A stretch of DNA of 64,000 bases from Emticicia aquatica (GTDB taxonomy: Bacteria > Bacteroidota > Bacteroidia > Cytophagales > Spirosomataceae): NCBI RefSeq assembly GCF_923079645.1, contig NZ_CAKLPY010000002.1, positions 620,001 to 684,000 on the forward strand. The letters are read 5' to 3'. Below are positions 26,918 to 35,954 of the stretch, one piece after another. Position 1 is the stretch's first letter. Each line of letters begins with the position of its first letter. The notes below the pieces were generated by a model. That model made no database searches, was not told the origin of the DNA, and was given only the letters and a program-made list of their open reading frames with translations. The translations under genes were made by a program, and so were the position numbers.

Positions 26918-29389
26918 TTATGAACCACACATTTCACAACCTTCTGGGTCGTCAAGCGAACATTGCATTGCTGCGTACTGATATTCTTCTTCACTAGCAA
27001 AAGTGGCAGCAGCAGCAGCTTTAGCTGTTTGTTCTTCTGCATATTTTGCGTAATCCAATGGTTTTTCTTCAACAACTGATGTAGCTGGCATTACTTCTGC
27101 AATCGCTTGTCTATCAACAGTAAACTTCACGGCATCCGAAGCGGCTTTTGTACGTAAGTAATACATTCCCGTTTTCAAACCTGCTTTCCAAGCATAAAAG
27201 TGCATCGAAGTAAGTTTTCCGAAATTAGCATTTTCCATGAAAATATTGAGCGATTGACTTTGGCAAATATATGCCCCTCTTTCCGCTGCCATATCAACAA
27301 TTGTTTTTTGCTTAATTTCCCAAGCCGTGCGGTACAAATCTTTCAGGTTTTGAGGGATTTCTGGAATAGCTTGTACCGAACCATTAGCAGCAATCAATTT
27401 GTTTTTCATGGTATCATTCCACAAACCGATTTTCACTAAATCTTTCAGTAAATGTTTATTTACAACCACAAATTCGCCTGAAAGTACACGACGTGTATAA
27501 ATATTTGATGTATAAGGCTCAAAACATTCATTGTTGCCCAAGATTTGACTTGTAGAAGCCGTTGGCATTGGAGCAACTAATAATGAGTTTCTTACACCAT
27601 TTTTCATCACTTTTTCACGTAATTCTTCCCAGTTCCAACGACCAGAATCTGGCGTTACATTCCACATATCAAACTGGAAAACTCCTTTTGAAATCGGAGA
27701 ACCTTCCCAAGTAGGATATGTTCCTTCTTTTATTGCCAATTCCATTGAAGCTTCCATCGCCGCATAGTAGATGGTTTCAAAAATGTCTTTGTTCAATCGA
27801 CGAGCTTCGTCAGATTCAAAAGGCATTCTCAACAAAATAAAAGCATCGGCCAAACCTTGAATCCCTAAACCAATTGGTCGATGGCGAAGATTACTACGCT
27901 CTGCTTCTGGAACAGGATAGTAATTTACATCAATCACCTTGTTAAGGTTTTTAGTAATAACCTTTGTTACTTCGTACAATTTTTGATGGTCGAATCTTGA
28001 AAATCCTGTTTTTTCATCTTTAACGATATATTTTGGCAATGCGATAGAAGCCAAATTACAAACCGCTACTTCATCAGGAGCTGTATATTCAATAATCTCT
28101 GTACAGAGGTTCGACGATTTTATCGTTCCTAAGTTCTTCTGATTCGATTTTCTATTAGCAGCATCTTTATACAACATATAAGGCGTTCCTGTCTCAATCT
28201 GAGACTCCATTACTGCAAACCAAAGGTCTTGTGCTTTAATTGTTTTGCGAGCTTTGCCTTCTAATTCGTATTTTTCATACAATTTCTCGAATTCATCACC
28301 GTAGCAATCTGATAAGCCAGGAGCTTCGTGAGGGCAGAATAATGACCAAGTCTCATTTGCCTCTACACGTTTCATGAATAAGTCAGAAATCCAGAGAGCA
28401 TAGAATAAATCTCTCGCACGGAGCTCTTCTTTTCCATGATTTTTCTTTAAATCCAAGAATTCAAAAATATCTGCGTGCCATGGTTCAATATAAATAGCAA
28501 ACGACCCTTTTCTTTTTCCACCACCTTGGTCAACGTAGCGAGCGGTGTCATTGAAAACACGAAGCATCGGCACGATACCATTAGAAGTTCCGTTTGTACC
28601 TTTAATATAAGACCCAGTTGCACGAACATTATGAATAGCCAAGCCAATTCCACCCGCAGATTGCGAAATCTGAGCTGTTTGCCCTAAAGTTTCATAAATT
28701 CCAGTGATGCTATCTTCTTTCATTGTAAGCAAGAAACAAGAAGACAACTGTGGTTTTGGAGTTCCAGCGTTAAATAATGTAGGCGTAGCGTGTGTAAACC
28801 AACGCTCCGAGAGTAGCTCGTATGTTTCGATGACACTGTCAATATCATCTCCATGAATACCAACAGCAACACGCATAAGCATGTGTTGTGGGCGTTCTAC
28901 GATTTTACCGTTTAACTTTAGTAAATATGATTTTTCAAGCGTTTTGTAACCAAAATAATCATATCCAAAATCTCGGTCATAAATAATAGCAGAATCAAGC
29001 ATAGCTGCGTGTTTCTGAATTACCTTCCAAGTTTCTTTTGCAATTAGTGACGCATTTTGGTCAGTTTTCGGGTCTGTGTAATGATACAACATTTTCATTG
29101 TACCCGAAAAAGACTTGAGTGTGTTTTTGTGTAAGTTTGAAATAGCAATCCGAGCTGCCAAAATAGCATAATCTGGATGCTTGGTTGTCATCGAAGCGGC
29201 GGTTTCAGCAGCTAGACTATCTAATTCGGAGGTACTAACTCCATCATAGATACCAGCCACTACTTTCATGGCAACTTCAACGGGTTGGACAAATGCTGGT
29301 TCTAAGCCGTAGCAAAGTCGCTCAATACGAGCAGTGATTTTGTCGAACTTTACCGACTCGCGGCGTCCGTCTCTCTTAATTACATACAT
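26918..29389 (-). CDS. nrdA: Ribonucleoside-diphosphate reductase class I, alpha subunit
   Basis: The 823-aa product is a class I NrdA that reduces ribonucleotides to deoxyribonucleotides. The ATP cone (about 1-90) starts [18 protein letters not shown] and provides allosteric activity control. Active-site elements are LSSCFLL (first thiol), NLCTEI (catalytic Asn-Cys-Glu), CNLASIAL (second thiol), and a Tyr pair in [10 protein letters not shown] on the radical path. The C-terminal CEMCGS holds the shuttle cysteine pair. An Ala-rich linker precedes the tail. No nrdB gene is nearby in the window. The start is the ATG at 29389; the 509-bp upstream region contains DnaA boxes. Confidence 0.94.
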   Translation of the reverse strand: MYVIKRDGRRESVKFDKITARIERLCYGLEPAFVQPVEVAMKVVAGIYDGVSTSELDSLAAETAASMTTKHPDYAILAARIAISNLHKNTLKSFSGTMKMLYHYTDPKTDQNASLIAKETWKVIQKHAAMLDSAIIYDRDFGYDYFGYKTLEKSYLLKLNGKIVERPQHMLMRVAVGIHGDDIDSVIETYELLSERWFTHATPTLFNAGTPKPQLSSCFLLTMKEDSITGIYETLGQTAQISQSAGGIGLAIHNVRATGSYIKGTNGTSNGIVPMLRVFNDTARYVDQGGGKRKGSFAIYIEPWHADIFEFLDLKKNHGKEELRARDLFYALWISDLFMKRVEANETWSLFCPHEAPGLSDCYGDEFEKLYEKYELEGKARKTIKAQDLWFAVMESQIETGTPYMLYKDAANRKSNQKNLGTIKSSNLCTEIIEYTAPDEVAVCNLASIALPKYIVKDEKTGFSRFDHQKLYEVTKVITKNLNKVIDVNYYPVPEAERSNLRHRPIGLGIQGLADAFILLRMPFESDEARRLNKDIFETIYYAAMEASMELAIKEGTYPTWEGSPISKGVFQFDMWNVTPDSGRWNWEELREKVMKNGVRNSLLVAPMPTASTSQILGNNECFEPYTSNIYTRRVLSGEFVVVNKHLLKDLVKIGLWNDTMKNKLIAANGSVQAIPEIPQNLKDLYRTAWEIKQKTIVDMAAERGAYICQSQSLNIFMENANFGKLTSMHFYAWKAGLKTGMYYLRTKAASDAVKFTVDRQAIAEVMPATSVVEEKPLDYAKYAEEQTAKAAAAATFASEEEYQYAAMQCSLDDPEGCEMCGS

Positions 29390-29496
29390 AGGCAGCCTTA
29401 AAAAGGGTTTTAGGGATTCACAACAAGGTTTACTCTTAGTCCATGAAATGGGCTTAGATAATGATAAATTTACTTAACTATTATTATTTATATTTT

Positions 29497-29511
29497 GTGA
29501 CCGCCAGTCAC
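29497..29511. promoter_or_regulatory. Dyad GTGAC-N5-GTCAC upstream of nrdA
   Basis: A perfect 5-bp inverted repeat with a 5-nt centre, 108 nt upstream of the nrdA start codon. It resembles Crp/Fnr half sites but the spacing is one base longer than the TGTGA-N6-TCACA consensus. Candidate operator only. Confidence 0.3.
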
Positions 29512-29717
29512 TTTTTGGGTTCGACTAGAATAGACTTTTCTTTATAGAATTGCAGTTTGAAACTTTATACTTATAATTTCCTGAGCGAAACAACAAGTGT
29601 AAAATTAGTAAATTGTCAAGGCATATAAAAATTAAAAATCTATATGTAATTAGCAATAATTAAATAGTGTAATGTTAAGGAATTATTAAGCCCTAATAAT
29701 CAGTTAGTTACTTAAAT

Positions 29718-29881
29718 TGTGGATTGGAAAAGTGAAATAAAAAAGTTATCCACACAAAGTAAATAGTTTTTTCTTTTCCTTTTTGGGCTTTTAGTGAAGT
29801 GGTTATGGGTTGTACTTTGGTTGACAAATGTAAATGTTTTATTTTCAGAAAAAAAAATAAAACCTAAAAAAGTTATCCACA
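29718..29881. promoter_or_regulatory. Cluster of DnaA boxes
   Basis: Two exact consensus boxes TTATCCACA lie at 29746-29754 and 29873-29881 on the plus strand. A third, TGTGGATTG at 29718-29726, matches 7 of 9 in the other direction. They could bind DnaA to control nrdA, as known in E. coli nrdAB, or mark an origin-like site. The region is AT-rich. Confidence 0.5.
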
Positions 29882-29898
29882 TAAAAAAATAATTATGA

Positions 29899-30570
29899 TT
29901 AATCGTGACACTCCATCAATAACAAATCTCCCGACTCATAAGATACCCTAACTATTCCATCTTCGGCCACTTCATTGCTATTTCCTGAACGATAACCTAG
30001 TGTAAGACTATCATTATCAAGCGGATACATCAAGTTTTGTGTACTAATTTTTTTGGCATTTCCTATCGGAATAAGTGAAATTTGAACGCCTTTTACGTAC
30101 CATTTCTCAAACACAGCGGGTGCAGGAAGAAGTGGATAGATAATCGAATAATCATCTATCATTACGATATGAAGTTTACTTTTGTAACGAACGATGTTGG
30201 TCATATTTGTTATTGAATGGTCAGCTCGGCGGCCAGTTGCCCACACAACATTGGCCGCAGGAAAGCCCCTTTCAATCAAAAAATCAAAGGCTTTTTCAAG
30301 GTCAGTTTTGTCTTGATTTGGTGTGTGAATAATCTCAATTGGATACTGACTTTGTTCTATCTCTTCTAAATCAAATTGACTATCAAAGTCTCCTAAAAGC
30401 ACATCTACCTTAATTCCGAGAGACATTACTCGGTGGATGGCACTGTCAAGAACTACTACAAAAGGGCTCCATTCGAGTAGCTGACCGAGTAGCTCAAAAC
30501 TACAACTTTCGCCGTTCGCAATGATAAGAGCAGGCTCTTGTTTTTCTCTTACAATATGATGTGAAGACAT
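29899..30570 (-). CDS. Thiamine pyrophosphokinase
   Basis: This 223-aa enzyme transfers pyrophosphate from ATP to thiamine, forming thiamine diphosphate. Family motifs are present: LLGDFDS (59-65), HTPNQDKTDLEKAFDFL, and GRRADHSITNM, which hold the ATP and metal-binding acids, and the C-terminal thiamin-binding beta domain with TLGYRSGNSN. Length matches the family (about 210-230). It is cytoplasmic. The small gene at 30611-30820 lies 40 bp upstream on the same strand and may be cotranscribed. The 3' end faces the DnaA-box region. The gene is usually called thiN or tnr3-like in related genomes; I leave the symbol empty. Confidence 0.92.
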   Translation of the reverse strand: MSSHHIVREKQEPALIIANGESCSFELLGQLLEWSPFVVVLDSAIHRVMSLGIKVDVLLGDFDSQFDLEEIEQSQYPIEIIHTPNQDKTDLEKAFDFLIERGFPAANVVWATGRRADHSITNMTNIVRYKSKLHIVMIDDYSIIYPLLPAPAVFEKWYVKGVQISLIPIGNAKKISTQNLMYPLDNDSLTLGYRSGNSNEVAEDGIVRVSYESGDLLLMECHD

Positions 30571-30610
30571 TTTAACTTTGTCAATTAATTAGGTAGATTA
30601 AACAAAAAAA

Positions 30611-30820
30611 TCAGAATACCGCCGCAGATGAAATGATAGATTTTTCAAGCGTTTCTAATCCAAGTAGTTTGAGGTAATTTTTGATTGTGATTTCAGAACG
30701 CCCCAAGCGACCAACTAATTGTCCAAGCGTGAAGGTCGTTGCATTGTGTTTTATGAAATTAATATCGGATGAGGAAAGCGTGCTTTCTGTTCGGACTTTT
30801 ACTATTTTTTTTTTCGACAT
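30611..30820 (-). CDS. Small helix-turn-helix-like protein (69 aa)
   Basis: The product starts MSKKKIVKVRTESTLSSSDI, a basic N-terminus, followed by two or three helices in the pattern TTFTLGQLVGRLGRSEITIKNY. The sequence LGQLVGRLGRSEITIKNYLK fits a helix-turn-helix with a short turn and recognition helix. It is likely a DNA-binding or structural nucleoid protein, but no family is recognised. It is read leftwards, divergent from the ftsK gene 154 bp away, and lies upstream of thiamine pyrophosphokinase. Confidence 0.55.
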   Translation of the reverse strand: MSKKKIVKVRTESTLSSSDINFIKHNATTFTLGQLVGRLGRSEITIKNYLKLLGLETLEKSIISSAAVF

Positions 30821-30931
30821 TTTATCTAAATAAACAGGTATTGCAACAAAGATAGTGAGAAAGTATGGCTAAAAAAAGGCTTTAAAAAGCAAAATTGTTG
30901 TCTTTTAGGAATGATTTTATACTAAAATTCA

Positions 30932-30939
30932 TATATTTG
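30932..30939 (+). promoter_or_regulatory. -7 element of the ftsK gene
   Basis: TATATTTG matches TAnnTTTG exactly, 35 nt before the ftsK ATG. A TTG at the expected -33 position is absent; the closest is about 31 nt upstream. Confidence 0.45.
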
Positions 30940-30974
30940 TCTTTAAAATGTATTGCTTTTCCTAGCCCATAACG

Positions 30975-33515
30975 ATGCCTAATAATACTTTTCGCAAAAA
31001 ACAACCGCCGAAGAATACGCCACGCAATTCTTCAGGAGGCGGCGGCGGCGGAACTCAAACAACACTTGAGTTAAACGTCAGCAAAGACAGTTATAAGCTT
31101 GCTTTTGGCATTTTTTTACTGATTTTGTCAGTAATTTTGCTTCTTTCTTTTGCCTCATATCTTTTTACGGGCGATGCTGACCAAGATATTGTCCAGAAAG
31201 CATTCAAAAATTCGCTTGCTCAAACCGACCGAAAAGCCAGCAATATCATGGGAATAATGGGAGCTTATTTATCTCACTTCTTTATTTTTCAATGGTTTGG
31301 TTTAGCTGCATTTGGTTGGCTTCCTGTAATTGTTTGGGCTGGTTACAGCCTAGTTTTCAAAAAAGACCTTTTACCGTATAGTTTTAATCGTTTTACGATT
31401 GCAAGTATTTTTTATATCATTTGGTCTAGCATTTTCTTTGGTTACTTTACTTCGATTTTTGATTTATCAGCAGGAATTATTTGTGGGGGACTTGGTTATG
31501 CCGTCAATCAATTTTTTCAACAGGCGGTTGGTTGGGGTGGAATTTTGATTATTGCATTGTTTTTGGCTGGTTGGTTAATATTCTTCCACGGCTACACCGA
31601 AATCGACGATTGGTTTTTTGCCAAATATTTCAAACGTGACCCTCGTGAAGAAGAAAATGAAGACGAAGATATTTCGACTGAACGTATTCGTAGAGCAGTA
31701 CAAGTCGAAACCATTGATGATGAGCAATACGAAAATAACAACTTTAGAAACCCTGTAACTCCGCCAATTATCAACAAAGAGGAAAAAATAGATTCCTTAA
31801 AAATTAGCATAGAAGATATTGTAGTACCAAAACCTTTTGAAGAAAAACCCATAAAACTGGAAGTAGAAATTCCTGAAAAAAATACATTGCCGAATGAGCC
31901 ATTTAAAGGTGGACCAACTTTTACTATCGAAGATAATCACGCTGACGAAGAGATTTTTGAAAATGATTTGGATGATGATGGCGTAAATGAAAAAGTTCTT
32001 AAAGATTTTGGGTTATTCGACCCAACACTAGATTTAGGTAATTATCAGTATCCTCCGCTAACACTTTTGAGCGAATACGGAAATACGGGAACGAAAGTAA
32101 CTGAAGAAGAATTAGAAGCCAACAAAAATAATATCGTAGAAACGATGCGTAATTTTCAGATTGGAATTGCTAGTATCAAAGCTACGATTGGGCCAACGGT
32201 TACGCTTTACGAAATTGTTCCAGAAGCTGGTATTCGTATTTCAAAAATCAAAAACTTGGAAGATGATATTGCCCTTAATTTGGCGGCATTAGGCATTCGT
32301 ATTATTGCTCCAATGCCAGGTAAAGGCACAATTGGTATTGAAGTTCCGAATAAAAACCGTGAAATGGTAACCATGAAATCGGTGATTGCGAGTGATAAAT
32401 TTCAAAAATCAAACTTTGATTTACCGATAATTCTCGGAAAAACTATTTCAAACGAAATATTTGTAACTGACTTAGCCAAAATGCCGCATTTACTCATGGC
32501 TGGAGCAACTGGACAAGGGAAATCTGTTGGTTTGAATGTGATTTTGGCATCGTTGCTTTACAAAAAACATCCTGCTCAAATAAAATTTGTATTGGTTGAC
32601 CCTAAAAAAGTTGAGCTTACGCTTTATAATAAAATCGAACGGCATTTCTTGGCAATGCTACCAAATGCAGAAGAAGCAATTATCACCGATACCAAAAAAG
32701 TTGTTTATACACTCAATTCGCTTTGTATCGAAATGGATAATCGCTACAATTTGCTGAAAGACGCAGGTGTACGAAATATCAAAGAATACAATGTTAAGTT
32801 TGTTCAAAGAAGGTTAAATCCAGAAAAAGGACACCGTTATTTACCGTACATTGTGTTGGTCATTGATGAACTTGCTGATTTGATGATGACAGCTGGAAAA
32901 GAAGTCGAACAACCAATTGCTCGTTTGGCTCAATTGGCCCGTGCTATCGGAATTCACTTGATTGTTGCAACACAACGGCCATCCGTCAATGTCATTACGG
33001 GTTTGATTAAAGCAAACTTCCCTGCTCGTTTGTCGTTTAAAGTTACATCTAAAATTGATTCTCGAACAATTTTGGATACGGGAGGCTCAGAGCAGTTGGT
33101 TGGAAACGGTGATATGTTGCTTTCTATGGGTTCGGACATGGTTCGTTTGCAATGTCCATTCGTTGATACACCAGAAGTTGAAGAAATCTGTGATTTTATT
33201 GGCAGCCAAAAAGCATACGAATCTGCCTATTTATTACCAGAGTTTTATGGCGATGAAGAAGGCGAAACGCCTGATTTTGATGCTTCAGAATTGGATGCAA
33301 TGTTTGATGATGCCGCTCGACTGTTGGTTTCTCATCAGCAAGGTAGTACTTCGCTCATTCAACGAAAAATGAAATTAGGATACAACCGTGCGGGACGTAT
33401 AATTGACCAACTTGAAGGAGCGGGCATTGTTGGCCCTTTTGAAGGCAGCAAAGCACGAGAGGTTTTAGTAAAAGATATGGAACATTTAGAGGAAATTTTG
33501 AGAAAGTTGCGTTAA
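30975..33515 (+). CDS. ftsK: DNA translocase FtsK/SpoIIIE family
   Basis: This 846-aa protein couples chromosome segregation to division. It has four membrane segments within about 36-205, a charged acidic linker (about 210-360), the alpha/beta motor domain with Walker A GATGQGKSVG (near 510-519) and Walker B VLVIDELADLMM, and the C-terminal gamma winged-helix (about 775-846; YNRAGRIIDQLEGAGIVGP) that reads KOPS-like sequences. The N-terminus contains a run of six Gly residues encoded by GGC/GGA repeats. The start at 30975 follows a -7 element. Compared with the family, the linker is short, as usual in Bacteroidota. Confidence 0.95.
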   Translation: MPNNTFRKKQPPKNTPRNSSGGGGGGTQTTLELNVSKDSYKLAFGIFLLILSVILLLSFASYLFTGDADQDIVQKAFKNSLAQTDRKASNIMGIMGAYLSHFFIFQWFGLAAFGWLPVIVWAGYSLVFKKDLLPYSFNRFTIASIFYIIWSSIFFGYFTSIFDLSAGIICGGLGYAVNQFFQQAVGWGGILIIALFLAGWLIFFHGYTEIDDWFFAKYFKRDPREEENEDEDISTERIRRAVQVETIDDEQYENNNFRNPVTPPIINKEEKIDSLKISIEDIVVPKPFEEKPIKLEVEIPEKNTLPNEPFKGGPTFTIEDNHADEEIFENDLDDDGVNEKVLKDFGLFDPTLDLGNYQYPPLTLLSEYGNTGTKVTEEELEANKNNIVETMRNFQIGIASIKATIGPTVTLYEIVPEAGIRISKIKNLEDDIALNLAALGIRIIAPMPGKGTIGIEVPNKNREMVTMKSVIASDKFQKSNFDLPIILGKTISNEIFVTDLAKMPHLLMAGATGQGKSVGLNVILASLLYKKHPAQIKFVLVDPKKVELTLYNKIERHFLAMLPNAEEAIITDTKKVVYTLNSLCIEMDNRYNLLKDAGVRNIKEYNVKFVQRRLNPEKGHRYLPYIVLVIDELADLMMTAGKEVEQPIARLAQLARAIGIHLIVATQRPSVNVITGLIKANFPARLSFKVTSKIDSRTILDTGGSEQLVGNGDMLLSMGSDMVRLQCPFVDTPEVEEICDFIGSQKAYESAYLLPEFYGDEEGETPDFDASELDAMFDDAARLLVSHQQGSTSLIQRKMKLGYNRAGRIIDQLEGAGIVGPFEGSKAREVLVKDMEHLEEILRKLR

Positions 33516-33639
33516 AAACAACCTTTTGAATTATTTTTGCGTCTAAATTGTTTAATAGTACTAGCATTTATAGTATATTTTAATCCTTTTAGTAAAAATC
33601 TCGTCTAATAGTAAAATATAAAATTTACCTTTTAAAGAA

Positions 33640-34287
33640 ATGAAAAAAATACTGGTTTTATCTGCCCAATTATTACTATTTAGTAATTTGGTCATGGCTC
33701 AAAAAGACAAAAAAGCAACTGCGATTTTGGATGAAATGAGCAAAAAATACCAAACAATGAAGTCGTTTAGTGCTGCTTTTACCTACGGAGTTGAAGGTTC
33801 TAACGCAAAACTTACTGAATCTTACAAAGGTGATGTAACTGTAAAAGGTGCAAAATTCCGCTTAAAAATGTTAGGGCAAGAAGTTTTTACGAACGGTAAA
33901 GAACTTTATAGCTATACAAAAGAAACAAACGAATGTCAAGTAACCGACTTCAATCCATCAGAAATGGATGCCCTTTCGCCAACTAAAATTTATACCATTT
34001 ACAAAAAAGGGTACAAATATGTTTTCTTGGAAGAAATAAAAGAAGGAAGTCAATTATACGAAGTTGTTGAGCTTTCTCCAGAAGATAAATCAAGTAAAGT
34101 TGCCAAAGTTCAAATCAAAGTTGACAAAAAAGATAAATCAGTAAAATCTTGGAAAGTTTGGGATAAAAATGGCAAACGTACTGTTTTTCGTGTTGACAAA
34201 TTTATGCCAAATGCCCCTGCTGATGACAAAATATTTACTTTCGATAAGAAAAAATATCCAGGTGTTGAGGTTGTTGATTTAAGATAA
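33640..34287 (+). CDS. LolA-like outer membrane lipoprotein carrier protein
   Basis: The 215-aa protein has a signal peptide (MKKILVLSAQLLLFSNLVMAQ). The mature part has the LolA fold signature: KKYQTMKSFSAAFTYGVEG, then a series of antiparallel strands (KGDVTVKGAKFRLKMLGQEV), an SYTKETNE loop, and a C-terminal section VFRVDKFMPNAPADDKIFTF. LolA carries lipoproteins through the periplasm to the outer membrane. It follows ftsK by 125 bp, the same order often seen in Bacteroidota, and is closed by two tandem terminators. Confidence 0.88.
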   Translation: MKKILVLSAQLLLFSNLVMAQKDKKATAILDEMSKKYQTMKSFSAAFTYGVEGSNAKLTESYKGDVTVKGAKFRLKMLGQEVFTNGKELYSYTKETNECQVTDFNPSEMDALSPTKIYTIYKKGYKYVFLEEIKEGSQLYEVVELSPEDKSSKVAKVQIKVDKKDKSVKSWKVWDKNGKRTVFRVDKFMPNAPADDKIFTFDKKKYPGVEVVDLR

Positions 34288-34309
34288 ATACGCTTAGTTT
34301 ATATTTATA

Positions 34310-34346
34310 AAAAAGGTCTTGAAAATTAAGTTCAAGACCTTTTTTA
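34310..34346 (+). terminator. First terminator after the LolA-like gene
   Basis: AAAAGGTCTTGAA pairs with TTCAAGACCTTTT across a short AATTAAG loop, then a T-run follows. It lies about 25 nt after the stop codon. Confidence 0.85.
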
Positions 34347-34357
34347 CTTTAATAATA

Positions 34358-34385
34358 AAATAGTCCCCAAATTTGAGGACTATTT
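34358..34385 (+). terminator. Second, weaker terminator-like hairpin
   Basis: AAATAGTCC and GGACTATTT form a 9-bp stem with partial pairing inside the loop. It is followed by GTTTTC rather than a long T-run. It may be a backup terminator to the one just upstream. Confidence 0.5.
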
Positions 34386-34529
34386 GTTTTCTAAATTAGG
34401 TTACGAATATAAATATCATTCACTAGATAAATCTCGGCTACTTTTTTTATAAGTACGGAAATTTGTATTATTAGGTTTCAATGTTGTTTATTTTTTTAAA
34501 TATTAATTAATCGTTTTCACACTTGATTT

Positions 34530-35111
34530 ATGCTCATACTACTTTTTTTTTCATGGCTATTTTATGGAGCTATTCATAGCTTGATGGCGAGCAATTATTT
34601 TAAAAATTTTGTGGCAGAAAAAATGGGTAAATATGTACGATTTTACCGATTATTTTATAATGTAATCGCTTTTGTTTTACTAATTCCAGTTTTAGCATTA
34701 CAGTTTTCTACAGAAAAAAATACTCTTTGGCAAGTATCTGATTATGAAGCTATTAGCGGAAAATTTATTTCAGTTTTAGGTACAATTTTTATAGCAATTG
34801 CTCTACAAGGTTACGATTTAGGCGAATTTAGCGGCATACATTTCAAGAAACAGGATGAAATTCCCGCATTCAAAACTGATGGATTATTGCAGTATGTGCG
34901 ACACCCTATTTACTTCGGAATTTTGTTATTATTCTGGGGACTATTTGTAGCTGATGCCTCCACCAAAAGTCTTTTAGGAGCAATTGCGGTCACGATTTAT
35001 TTGTTGATTGGGGTTTATTTTGAAGAAAAAAAATTGGTTTTAGTATTTGGGGAGAAATACAAAGCATATCAGAAAAATGTGCCGATGCTTATTCCTTTTT
35101 TGAGATTTTAG
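34530..35111 (+). CDS. Isoprenylcysteine/phospholipid methyltransferase-like membrane protein
   Basis: This 193-aa protein has about five membrane segments. The C-terminal third carries the conserved ICMT/PEMT signature: VRHPIYFGILL (SAM-binding RHP region) and YFEEKKLVLVFGEKYKAYQK, then a final aromatic stretch. Such enzymes methylate membrane lipids or isoprenyl and related substrates with S-adenosylmethionine; NnrU-type proteins share the fold, so the exact reaction is unclear. It is flanked by terminators upstream and a 103-bp gap downstream, so it is likely its own unit. Confidence 0.78.
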   Translation: MLILLFFSWLFYGAIHSLMASNYFKNFVAEKMGKYVRFYRLFYNVIAFVLLIPVLALQFSTEKNTLWQVSDYEAISGKFISVLGTIFIAIALQGYDLGEFSGIHFKKQDEIPAFKTDGLLQYVRHPIYFGILLLFWGLFVADASTKSLLGAIAVTIYLLIGVYFEEKKLVLVFGEKYKAYQKNVPMLIPFLRF

Positions 35112-35214
35112 ACGGGAGTTCTTTCCAAAAACTCCACTAAGAACAATTTCCCACAATTTATGCAACGTTCTTCATCTTGATTGCATCTAATGAACAAACG
35201 TAAACTTTAAAATT

Positions 35215-35895
35215 ATGAAAAAACTATTCATTTTATTGGCTTTTATCACAACAGCAAGCTTTGCACAAGAGTTTAAAAGAAGCTATAATCTAAGCGATTT
35301 TGATAAATTAGATTTAGGCAGCTCTTTTATTATTACGGTCACACAAGGAAATATTTATAAAATTGACGTTCGTGGACGAGAAAAAGATGTAAAAGAAATT
35401 ATCGCAAAGGTTTCAAACAACACCTTAGACCTTCACTATCCATCAAATTGGAGTGGCTGGAAAAACCATAAAGAAGTATATATCAGCATCACAATGCCTA
35501 AACTTGCTGGAGCGGAGTTTTCTGGAGCTTCAAAAGCCACTGTTTCTGGTTTTAATAGCGATAAACTCGCTATTGATATTTCGGGAGCGTCAAGTGCAAC
35601 TTTCAATGTAGATGCCAAAAACTTATCTTTAGATTGTTCAGGAGCATCGAGTCTAAAAATTGTTGGTAACGGTCAAATCATCAATGCCGAAGTTTCGGGT
35701 TCGTCAAACATCAATGCTTTTGAGTTTAAAGTAGCCAATGCAAATATTGATGCTTCGGGAGCGAGTGATGCAAAAATGTATGTAACCAGTAAAATTATTG
35801 CCGAAGCAAGCGGTGCAAGTAGCGTTCGTTACAAAGGTGGAGCTTCCGTGAAATCAAATACATCGGGAGCGGGTTCTGTAAAATCAATTAATTAA
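35215..35895 (+). CDS. DUF2807 (head-GIN) domain protein, secreted
   Basis: This 226-aa protein has a signal peptide (MKKLFILLAFITTASFAQ). The remainder is a DUF2807 right-handed beta-helix-like domain with repeating turns of the form SGAS: SGASKATVSGF, ISGASSATFNV, CSGASSLKIVG, SGSSNINAFEF, ASGASDAKMYV, ASGASSVRYKG and a final SGAGSVKSIN. Seven repeats give about 20-residue coils. Proteins of this family are often at the cell surface or periplasm; function is unknown. It is followed by a strong terminator shared with the convergent gene at 35955. Confidence 0.88.
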   Translation: MKKLFILLAFITTASFAQEFKRSYNLSDFDKLDLGSSFIITVTQGNIYKIDVRGREKDVKEIIAKVSNNTLDLHYPSNWSGWKNHKEVYISITMPKLAGAEFSGASKATVSGFNSDKLAIDISGASSATFNVDAKNLSLDCSGASSLKIVGNGQIINAEVSGSSNINAFEFKVANANIDASGASDAKMYVTSKIIAEASGASSVRYKGGASVKSNTSGAGSVKSIN

Positions 35896-35910
35896 ATTAT
35901 ATATTCATTA

Positions 35911-35949
35911 AAAAGAGGCGTCATATTTTGATAATATGACGCCTCTTTT
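35911..35949. terminator. Strong bidirectional terminator
   Basis: AAAAGAGGCGTCATATT pairs perfectly with AATATGACGCCTCTTTT (17 bp) around a 5-nt loop. It separates the convergent DUF2807 and O-antigen-ligase-like genes and has U-runs on both strands. Confidence 0.92.
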
Positions 35950-35954
35950 GTGAG

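Larger units (their letters stand above)
29390..29898. other. 509-bp gene-free region: nrdA control region with DnaA boxes
   Basis: This is the longest gene-free stretch in the window and is very AT-rich. It lies between the nrdA start (leftward) and the end of the thiamine pyrophosphokinase gene. It holds two perfect DnaA boxes, one weak box and a small dyad, described separately. I see no coding frame, tRNA or recognised riboswitch, and no convincing NrdR box. Confidence 0.6.

Noticed and set aside
29497..29511. Possible Crp/Fnr site upstream of nrdA
   Set aside because: The half sites are separated by 7 rather than 6 bases in the TGTGA-TCACA frame, so I keep it only as a weak dyad.
29390..29898. 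Calling this the chromosomal replication origin
   Set aside because: Two perfect DnaA boxes are suggestive, but there is no dnaA, no clear DUE repeat array and no GC-skew evidence available from a 64-kb window read by eye.
31021..31060. GGC repeat run in ftsK as a possible microsatellite
   Set aside because: It encodes a short poly-Gly stretch in the non-conserved N-terminus; it is ordinary low-complexity sequence.
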